A stretch of 12,483 nucleotides of DNA from Kordiimonadaceae bacterium (GTDB lineage Bacteria > Pseudomonadota > Alphaproteobacteria > Sphingomonadales > Emcibacteraceae). The translations under genes were made by a program, and so were the position numbers. Numbering within the stretch: the stretch's first letter is position 1; every line of letters starts with the position of its first letter. Below the pieces are notes generated by a model. It saw only the letters and a list, made by a program, of their open reading frames with translations. It ran no database searches and was not told the DNA's origin. This document shows positions 7,999-12,483 of the stretch, one piece after another. The stretch spans positions 1-12,483 of the forward strand of contig JABIPV010000170.1 in the NCBI GenBank assembly GCA_018699075.1, given 5' to 3'.

Positions 7999-8895
7999 CT
8001 ATTCACCACCCCCAAGAGTGTGAACATATATAGCGAGACTTTTAATTGTTGCTTCATCTAACCGACCATTCCAAGTCGGCATTACACCTCCACGACTATA
8101 GGAAATAATATCGACAATAGAGTCTCTATCTGTAACATAAAGAGAAATAGCATCTGTTAAGTCTGGTGAACCAAACTCTCTTAGCCCTTTACCATCTTCA
8201 CCGTGGCATGAGGCGCAGTTATCAATGAACATTTCGTGGACAGCGGGTGTTGATTGAATGCTACTATCGGATAGACTTTGCACGTAGGTCGTCAAGTCAT
8301 CAATTTCTTGGCGACTTAATAATTCGTCTCTTAAGAAGGCAGGCATATCATTTATGCGAGTGTCTTCGTGAACGCCACGAATACCATAATTAATAGTATA
8401 GTGAATTTCATCAAGACTACCGCCCCAGATCCAAACATCATCATTCAAATTGGGATAGCCAATAAATCCAGCTGCTCCCGTACCATGACAGGGGGCGCAG
8501 TTATCACCAAAAGCAGCTTTCCCACCCGCGAGTGCATATTCAGTTAGGTTAGGGTCACTATTAATAGTAGCTAAGTCAGTTGTTTGAATTTTATCTGCAA
8601 AAACACTTCTGTCTTCTGCAATCATTTCAAGTTCCGCTTTGACTACTTCGCGCTGTGTTTTGCCTCCCATACCTTCATAATAGCTATTTATAAGTGGCCA
8701 TGAAGGATAGTAAATTTGATAGGCAAATGCCCAAATACAACAAACGATTAAGGTATAAACCCACCATCTTGGCATTGGGTTATTTAATTCCTTGATGCCG
8801 TCCCATTCATGGCCGGTAGTCTCCACACCACTATATTGATCCACCTCTGAATTTTTTGGCTCATTATTTTTGGTGTCATTATTTTCTGTTGACAT
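7999..8895 (-). CDS. ccoP: cbb3 oxidase diheme cytochrome c subunit CcoP/FixP
   Basis: CcoP passes electrons to CcoO and CcoN. The 298-residue protein has an N-terminal cytoplasmic part containing the family motif HEWDGIKELNNPMPRWW (29-45), then a membrane helix at about 45-63. Two periplasmic cytochrome c domains follow. The first heme site is C133-AP-C136-H137 with probable axial ligand M184 in NDMPAF. The second is C227-AS-C230-H231 with probable ligand M272 in GVMPTW. The length is normal. Its ATG is two bases after the ccoQ stop, and its ribosome binding site (GAGGA) lies within the end of ccoQ. Confidence 0.97.
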   Translation of the reverse strand: MSTENNDTKNNEPKNSEVDQYSGVETTGHEWDGIKELNNPMPRWWVYTLIVCCIWAFAYQIYYPSWPLINSYYEGMGGKTQREVVKAELEMIAEDRSVFADKIQTTDLATINSDPNLTEYALAGGKAAFGDNCAPCHGTGAAGFIGYPNLNDDVWIWGGSLDEIHYTINYGIRGVHEDTRINDMPAFLRDELLSRQEIDDLTTYVQSLSDSSIQSTPAVHEMFIDNCASCHGEDGKGLREFGSPDLTDAISLYVTDRDSIVDIISYSRGGVMPTWNGRLDEATIKSLAIYVHTLGGGE

Positions 8896-8897
8896 GA

Positions 8898-9047
8898 TTA
8901 ATCCTCATCCAATGCGCGTTTAGCGGCGTCGTCGAATTTTTTTTTATTGGATGGCCATAAAGCGTAACCAATAGCAATAATAAACATAACTACTAGAAAA
9001 ACGAGTCCCCAGCTTTGTGAAAAACTTGATATTTCTTGAAAAGTCAT
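8898..9047 (-). CDS. ccoQ: cbb3 oxidase small subunit CcoQ/FixQ
   Basis: This short gene of 49 codons runs from ATG at 9047 to TAA at 8898-8900. The product starts MTFQEISSFSQSWGLVFLVV, has one membrane helix at about residues 13-31 followed by GYALWPSN, then a basic stretch KKK and an acidic end ALDED. The single helix, the Trp-Pro ending and the charged tail with FDDAAKRAL are typical of CcoQ. CcoQ is a non-catalytic subunit that stabilises the complex or helps CcoP associate. A strong ribosome binding site, AGGAGGA, lies five bases before the ATG and adjoins the ccoO stop codon. Position between ccoO and ccoP confirms the call. Confidence 0.96.
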   Translation of the reverse strand: MTFQEISSFSQSWGLVFLVVMFIIAIGYALWPSNKKKFDDAAKRALDED

Positions 9048-9056
9048 TGAGTCCTC

Positions 9057-9794
9057 CTATCTGTTATTTTCTGTTTCATTATAAAGTGAAAAATCAACCA
9101 AAGTGCCAAGCATTTGTAAATAAGCAATCAAGGCATCTAGTTCAGTTATTTCATCGGGATTACCATCAAAATCTCTGACCTGTGCAGATGGGTAGCGTTC
9201 TATGAAGGCGTCATAATCATCAGAATCTTCGTCTAATTGTGCCTTAAGGTCTGCTACTGCATTTGTAACTTGCTCATCCGAATAAGGTACGCCGATCATT
9301 TGGTTTACTTTAAGATCAATATCGATTTTTGAAAACTTTAAGTCAGCTTCAGCTAAGAACGGGTATCCTGGCATAATTGTTTCCGGAACAACAGAACTTG
9401 GTTTAATAAGGTGTTCGCGGTGCCATTCATCGGAATATTTATTGCCAACTCTTGCCAAATCTGGGCCATTACGTTTTGAGCCCCATAGTTGGGGATGGTC
9501 ATACATACTTTCAGCAGCGAGAGAGTAATGACCGTAACGTTCTACTTCATCACGTGTTGAGCGTATCATTTGTGAATGACAATTGGAACAACCTTCACGC
9601 ATGTAAATACTACGTCCAGCAAGCTCAAGCGGGGTATAGGGGCGCATGCCCTCAACCTTTTCTATTGTATTTTCAAGATAGAAGAGCGGAACGATTTCCA
9701 CTAGTCCACCAACAGAAATCATTAATACAATTCCGATAAGAAGTATGATGGGGTTTTTCTCTAAAATAGAGTGTTTATCTAATAATTTCATCAT
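9057..9794 (-). CDS. ccoO: cbb3 oxidase monoheme cytochrome c subunit CcoO/FixO
   Basis: CcoO is the membrane-anchored monoheme cytochrome c subunit that relays electrons from CcoP to CcoN. The 245-residue protein has an N-terminal membrane helix at about 16-40. The heme c attachment site is C69-SN-C72-H73 in REGCSNCHSQM, and the probable axial methionine is M141 in ETIMPGYPFL. The segments RYGHYSLAAES and HPQLWGSKRNGPDLARVG are highly characteristic of CcoO. The first ATG, at 9794, follows AGGAG by five bases and is preferred to the second Met codon directly after it. It begins seven bases after the ccoN stop. Confidence 0.97.
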   Translation of the reverse strand: MMKLLDKHSILEKNPIILLIGIVLMISVGGLVEIVPLFYLENTIEKVEGMRPYTPLELAGRSIYMREGCSNCHSQMIRSTRDEVERYGHYSLAAESMYDHPQLWGSKRNGPDLARVGNKYSDEWHREHLIKPSSVVPETIMPGYPFLAEADLKFSKIDIDLKVNQMIGVPYSDEQVTNAVADLKAQLDEDSDDYDAFIERYPSAQVRDFDGNPDEITELDALIAYLQMLGTLVDFSLYNETENNR

Positions 9795-9801
9795 TCTACT
9801 C

Positions 9802-11472
9802 CTATTCGCCTAGCGCTTGCGCGGCGATTGCGTTGTCAATGTTTTCTGGTGCTTTTTCATCGGCTGAATGGCCAAGGATTGTACGCCAGAGATTATAACA
9901 CATCACGAGACCACCTATGATGAACAATAGGCCACCGACGGCTCGAATGATGAAGTAAGGTTGCATCGCTGCCACAGTTTCCACGAATGAATATTCTAGG
10001 AATCCGAGGTCAGTATACGCACGCCACATTAGGCCTTGCATAATTCCAGAAACCCACATCGCACAGATGTAAAGCAGGATGCCAACCGTTGAAACCCAGA
10101 AATGGATATTGACAAGTTTAAGAGAGTAAAGCCCTTTACGGTTCCATAACCATGGCGTTAAGCAGTAAAGAGCGCCGAAACTAACATAAGCCACCCAACC
10201 AAGTGCACCTGAATGGACATGTCCGACAGTCCAGTCAGTATAATGACTAAGACCGTTTACAGCTTTAATAGACATTAACGGTCCTTCAAAAGTACTCATG
10301 CCATAGAAGGCAACAGATACAACAAGCATCTTAAGTACTGGATCAGTTCTAAGCTTATCCCAAGCGCCGGAAAGTGTCATCAAGCCATTAATCATACCCC
10401 CCCATGAAGGCATCCACAGCATAATAGAGAATGTCATGCCAAGTGTTTGCGCCCAATCAGGTAGAGCTGTGTAATGAAGATGGTGCGGACCGGCCCAAAT
10501 ATATAAAAATATAATTGACCAGAAATGGACGATAGAAAGTCTATATGAATAAACAGGGCGTTCTGCACGCTTCGGTACAAAGTAATACATAATGCCAAGA
10601 AAGCCAGCAGTAAGGAAGAATCCAACCGCGTTATGAGCATACCACCACTGTGTCAAAGCGTCTTGAACGCCAGCAAAAATGGTGTAGCTTTTTGGTTCAA
10701 CAAATGAAACTGGTATGGTCGCATTGTTTACTAGGTGAAGCAAAGCAACAGTAACGATGAACGCAAGGTAGAACCAGTTCGCCACATAAATATGCGGCTC
10801 TCTTCTTCTCCATAACGTTCCAATGAAAACCAACAGATAAGTAACCCATACTATCGTAAGCCAAATATCTACATACCATTCTGGTTCTGCATACTCTTTT
10901 GCTTGAGTGACACCAAGTAAGTAACCTGTTGCGGCAAGAACAATAAATAATTGGTATCCCCAGAAAACAAACCAAGGTGCAATTTCACCAGCAAGTCGGG
11001 CTTTACCTGTACGCTGCACCACATAAAACGAAGTCGCAATAAGTACGTTACCGCCAAATGCAAAAACCACAGCGGAAGTATGAAGTGGTCTTAGGCGTCC
11101 AAAATTGGTCCATGGCAGATCAAAGTTCAGCACAGGGAAGGCAAGTTGCCAAGCAAGTATGTCGCCAACAAGGAAGCCGACGATGCCCCAAAAGGCAGAC
11201 GCGATCACGCCATATTTTATAATGTTATTATTATAAAATACACCAGAAGGTGATTTGACAGGCGCCTCATCTTCTATACGGCCACTAAGGTTTATTATTG
11301 CAATAATGCCGGTGGTTAAAGCTGTCATGAATATAAAAGCATGAAATTGCATGGCGCCGGATGTTGTTTTTGCGGCTACTAGAATTGCAAATATTATCCC
11401 AATGCCCATGCAGGCGATAACTAAGCTTTGCGCAAGCTTACTTACGGTTGGTGGATTGTTTTGAAAGGTCAT
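9802..11472 (-). CDS. ccoN: cbb3-type cytochrome c oxidase catalytic subunit CcoN/FixN
   Basis: CcoN reduces oxygen to water at a heme b3-CuB centre in the inner membrane and pumps protons. The 556-residue protein has the many hydrophobic helices expected. H131 in RPLHTSAV and H420 in VGHVHSG are the low-spin heme b ligands, and H418 in the same motif is the heme b3 ligand. CuB ligands are H280 in WWYAHNAVGF and H330/H331 in AGPHHLHY. Y324, six residues before the histidine pair, is the position of the cross-linked catalytic tyrosine in cbb3 enzymes. Residue roles are transferred from known cbb3 structures. The ATG at 11472 has AGGG a few bases upstream. The gene heads the operon and follows an FNR/FixK-type operator, so expression is probably induced at low oxygen. 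Confidence 0.98.
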   Translation of the reverse strand: MTFQNNPPTVSKLAQSLVIACMGIGIIFAILVAAKTTSGAMQFHAFIFMTALTTGIIAIINLSGRIEDEAPVKSPSGVFYNNNIIKYGVIASAFWGIVGFLVGDILAWQLAFPVLNFDLPWTNFGRLRPLHTSAVVFAFGGNVLIATSFYVVQRTGKARLAGEIAPWFVFWGYQLFIVLAATGYLLGVTQAKEYAEPEWYVDIWLTIVWVTYLLVFIGTLWRRREPHIYVANWFYLAFIVTVALLHLVNNATIPVSFVEPKSYTIFAGVQDALTQWWYAHNAVGFFLTAGFLGIMYYFVPKRAERPVYSYRLSIVHFWSIIFLYIWAGPHHLHYTALPDWAQTLGMTFSIMLWMPSWGGMINGLMTLSGAWDKLRTDPVLKMLVVSVAFYGMSTFEGPLMSIKAVNGLSHYTDWTVGHVHSGALGWVAYVSFGALYCLTPWLWNRKGLYSLKLVNIHFWVSTVGILLYICAMWVSGIMQGLMWRAYTDLGFLEYSFVETVAAMQPYFIIRAVGGLLFIIGGLVMCYNLWRTILGHSADEKAPENIDNAIAAQALGE

Positions 11473-11514
11473 TTTGAACCCTATTATCTATGTTTAATTG
11501 TGTTTACCCAAAGT

Positions 11515-11534
11515 ATGAGAGATATCTCTCTCAT
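11515..11534 (-). promoter_or_regulatory. hairpin in the ccoN leader
   Basis: On the minus strand ATGAGAGA, loop GATA, TCTCTCAT form a perfect 8-bp stem with a four-base loop. It lies about 43 bp upstream of the ccoN start and downstream of the likely transcription start, so it would be in the mRNA leader. It is not followed by a T-run, so it is not an intrinsic terminator. It could instead be a DNA operator. The role is unknown. Confidence 0.45.
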
Positions 11535-11541
11535 GATTTTT

Positions 11542-11565
11542 CCAGAATCCCAGCCAGAATCCCAG
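11542..11565. repeat. tandem duplication of a 12-bp unit
   Basis: The unit CCAGAATCCCAG occurs twice in perfect tandem (11542-11553 and 11554-11565) between the ccoN promoter region and the leader hairpin. Two identical adjacent copies suggest a recent slippage duplication in the ccoN leader. No function is evident. Confidence 0.85.
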
Positions 11566-11575
11566 AACGATATAT

Positions 11576-11617
11576 TGAATAAGGGGTATAGTATGGAAAT
11601 TCATTGACCTATGTCAA
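11576..11617 (-). promoter_or_regulatory. ccoN promoter region, two possible readings
   Basis: Two alternatives are visible on the minus strand. First, a consensus -35 TTGACA (11617-11612) followed after 18 bases by TACTAT (11593-11588). In this case the FNR-type box would overlap the -35 element. Second, a class II activator promoter in which the box centre (between 11610 and 11611) sits at -41.5 and TATTCA (11581-11576, three of six matches) is a weak -10. The second is the usual arrangement for FNR-activated ccoN promoters. The leader would be about 95-110 nt. Confidence 0.5.
11604..11617. promoter_or_regulatory. FNR/FixK-type operator upstream of ccoN
   Basis: TTGACCTATGTCAA is a perfect TTGAC-N4-GTCAA dyad and fits the FNR/ANR/FixK consensus TTGA(T/C)-N4-(A/G)TCAA. 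Such boxes upstream of ccoN/fixN typically mediate induction at low oxygen. It lies 132 bp upstream of the ccoN start. It also lies about 210 bp upstream of the plus-strand 51-codon gene, so it could in principle affect both. Confidence 0.85.
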
Positions 11618-11628
11618 TTAATTGACAT
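11611..11628. repeat. 18-bp perfect palindrome overlapping the FNR box
   Basis: ATGTCAATTAATTGACAT is a perfect 18-bp palindrome. It shares the right half-site of the FNR-type box and adds a third TTGAC half-site at 11622-11626. The result is three half-sites (TTGAC, GTCAA, TTGAC), each separated from the next by four bases. It also places a TTGACA hexamer on each strand, pointing in opposite directions. A second regulator site or a second binding register for the same regulator is possible. Confidence 0.8.
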
Positions 11629-11655
11629 TGGGTGCTGGAATACAGAGGCAATATG

Positions 11656-11702
11656 AATTTTTAAGTGCGGTAATAATTTAAATAAAATTGTACTTAAAAA
11701 TT
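11656..11702. repeat. 11-bp inverted repeat with 25-base spacer
   Basis: AATTTTTAAGT (11656-11666) and ACTTAAAAATT (11692-11702) are perfect inverted copies with 25 bases between them. They lie between the ccoN operator and the 51-codon gene. The arms are AT-rich, so chance is not excluded. They could be an operator pair or a weak transcript structure. From the operator to 11825 I see no other strong element and no clear plus-strand promoter. Confidence 0.5.
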
Positions 11703-11825
11703 TACATGATTTTCATATTTAATATGTAGGGTGTTGAAAGTTGAGGCATTAAATTATGTGCTTTTGTATTTTAAATAGCATTCAGTAGTTAGAGTGTGAG
11801 TAAGATTGTTACCGGAGAATATAAG

Positions 11826-11981
11826 ATGGAGAAGTTTCCAGTTAAGGATGATTTTGAGTATAAACGTGAATTAGCGCATCAGCTTATTAAACGTTTTGGT
11901 ATTACCGCCGCAAGGCAGACTTGTAAGCAAAATAAATGGGACGACGTGTTATTGGCTATAAACCTAGTAAGATCCCATTAA
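11826..11981 (+). CDS. small conserved-looking protein, unknown function
   Basis: I do not recognise this 51-residue product. It begins MEKFPVKDDFEYKRELAHQL and continues through RFGITAARQTCKQNKW to a C-terminal segment DDVLLAINLVRSH. It looks like a compact, soluble, two- or three-helix protein with many charged residues, one cysteine and no membrane segment. I chose the ATG at 11826 because GGAG (11814-11817) lies eight bases upstream. An in-frame GTG at 11796 would give 61 residues but has no comparable ribosome binding site. The gene is divergent from ccoN and followed by a good candidate terminator, which together make a monocistronic gene likely. Balanced amino acid composition in very AT-rich DNA supports real coding. 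Confidence 0.65.
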   Translation: MEKFPVKDDFEYKRELAHQLIKRFGITAARQTCKQNKWDDVLLAINLVRSH

Positions 11982-12001
11982 TTCATTCCTATATGAATTA
12001 A
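11978..12001. repeat. 9-bp inverted repeat at the small gene's stop codon
   Basis: TTAATTCAT (11978-11986), a six-base loop, and ATGAATTAA (11993-12001) form a perfect 9-bp stem. It includes the stop codon of the 51-codon gene. The stem is nearly all A-T and no T-run follows on either strand, so it does not look like an intrinsic terminator. Confidence 0.5.
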
Positions 12002-12103
12002 AAGCACATTATCATTCGCAATTTAATTGTGAAAAAAAGATGGTGTGCCGACATATTTAAAGATATGATATAACATCATAATTTTTAATTCGTTACGTAA
12101 TTT

Positions 12104-12127
12104 GCAACGAATCTCTTTGTTGCTTTT
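12104..12127 (+). terminator. candidate intrinsic terminator after the 51-codon gene
   Basis: GCAACGAA (12104-12111), loop TCTC, and TTTGTTGC (12116-12123) form an 8-bp stem with one G-U pair. TTTT (12124-12127) follows, and further T-rich sequence comes shortly after. It lies about 120 bp after the stop of the small plus-strand gene. A second, overlapping arrangement, TTGCT-TTTCCT-AGCAA followed by five T (12120-12140), could reinforce termination. Confidence 0.55.
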
Positions 12128-12360
12128 CCTAGCAATTTTTATTTCTAAATTCTTTTTTTCTTAATATTTGATCACAATTTCGTCATTTTATTGTGATAAC
12201 CTTATCTAAATTAATATTGAAAAATGTAACTTGTAAAGCTTACAGCTATATACTTAAGTTATTGCAATAAATGCATCTTATTAAATTATTATTATATTAA
12301 TATACATTGTTTTTCGCGTCATTTTTTACACAAAATATTTTTTTTTACATTAGTTGTGAA
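12128..12360. other. AT-rich gene-free intergenic DNA
   Basis: I see no credible gene on either strand here. Bases 12241-12340 contain only about 19% G+C by hand count. The one distinct element is an inverted repeat, ATCACAAT (12171-12178) and ATTGTGAT (12190-12197), separated by 11 bases. It could be an operator, or a hairpin in a transcript. The TCACA/TGTGA arms are in the opposite order to a CRP site. Runs of T and A (for example near 12321-12346) may provide an AT-rich upstream element for a promoter further right. Confidence 0.6.
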
Positions 12361-12390
12361 GCAGGCCTTGAAATTTGATTAGGTTTTGAG

Positions 12391-12448
12391 ATAGGGTACG
12401 CGAGGTCCGTGAGATAGCTCTGGGAGGAGCAGCGACTAAGTGTTTTTT
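12391..12448 (+). ncRNA. candidate structured RNA or leader element
   Basis: A GC-rich island (about 58% G+C over 12391-12440) stands in DNA of about 19% G+C. It contains a hairpin GCTCT-GGGA-GGAGC (12417-12430) with a GNRA-type loop. A lower helix can form between GTCCGT (12405-12410, one bulged C) and GCGAC (12432-12436), with an internal loop between the two helices. A T-run, TGTTTTTTAT, begins at 12441. I see no reading frame in it. It could be the 3' end of a small RNA, or a leader or attenuator for a gene beyond the window. It does not match any RNA family I can identify with confidence. Confidence 0.3.
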
Positions 12449-12461
12449 ATTATCGATAATA
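12448..12461. repeat. 14-bp perfect palindrome near the right edge
   Basis: TATTATCGATAATA is a perfect 14-bp palindrome starting at the end of the T-run that follows the GC-rich island. It may be an operator for a gene outside the window. The rest to 12483 is AT-rich without features I can support. Confidence 0.5.
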
Positions 12462-12483
12462 TATAAAGACAACGATATAAAAA

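Noticed and set aside
11515..11607. A 30-codon plus-strand frame containing a PESQPESQ repeat.
   Set aside because: There is no ribosome binding site, it runs through the ccoN promoter and leader, and its repeat is simply the 12-bp duplication read in frame.
11622..11654. Plus-strand promoter from TTGACA at 11622-11627.
   Set aside because: No acceptable -10 hexamer is found 15-19 bases downstream.
11978..12001. Hairpin at the stop codon of the 51-codon gene as an intrinsic terminator.
   Set aside because: The stem is almost entirely A-T and no T-run follows on either strand. The structure at 12104-12127 is a better terminator.
12391..12415. Faint similarity of TAGGGTACG and GGTCCGTGAGA to the guanidine-I (ykkC) riboswitch core.
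   Set aside because: The helix that should separate the two conserved blocks is missing and the bases do not match well enough.
12401..12440. Resemblance of AGGTCCG and GGAGGAGCAGC to the conserved core of bacterial SRP (4.5S) RNA.
   Set aside because: The two pieces are separated by extra sequence and the loop is GGGA rather than GGAA. The flanking helices of SRP RNA are absent.

Overview
The window is dominated by a complete eight-gene cluster for a cbb3-type cytochrome c oxidase, ccoNOQP followed by ccoGHIS, all on the minus strand from about 11.5 kb down to 3.4 kb. The CcoG and CcoH sequences, the gene order and an FNR/FixK-type box upstream of ccoN suggest an alphaproteobacterium. The DNA is rather AT-rich for that class. 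This is an inference from family resemblance; no marker gene is present to fix the lineage.

Layout. At the left edge (1-141, +) is the 3' end of a MAPEG-family membrane protein gene. It overlaps tail-to-tail with a minus-strand gene for a cytoplasmic molybdopterin oxidoreductase of 693 residues. Upstream of that, in the same direction, is dapB (lysine/diaminopimelate pathway) with a recognisable sigma70-like promoter. A small plus-strand gene for a putative three-helix membrane protein (3189-3485) follows and runs 44 bp into the 3' end of ccoS. Then come ccoS, ccoI, ccoH, ccoG, ccoP, ccoQ, ccoO and ccoN; ccoQ is only 49 codons long.

The ccoN upstream region holds a perfect FNR/FixK box fused to an 18-bp palindrome, a plausible promoter, a leader hairpin and a tandem 12-bp duplication. 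To the right lie a 51-codon plus-strand gene of unknown function with a good ribosome binding site, a candidate intrinsic terminator, and about 350 bp of very AT-rich DNA without genes. That stretch ends in a short GC-rich island (about 12391-12440) that can fold and is followed by a T-run.

How the genes work together. CcoN, CcoO and CcoP are the catalytic and cytochrome c subunits of a high-affinity terminal oxidase, and CcoQ is its small accessory subunit. CcoI supplies copper, while CcoG, CcoH and CcoS act in assembly and cofactor insertion. The operator suggests induction at low oxygen. The cluster itself is conventional. The least explained parts are the intergenic DNA right of ccoN, the two small plus-strand genes, and the GC-rich island near the right edge. 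I found no mobile element, CRISPR array, tRNA or rRNA.
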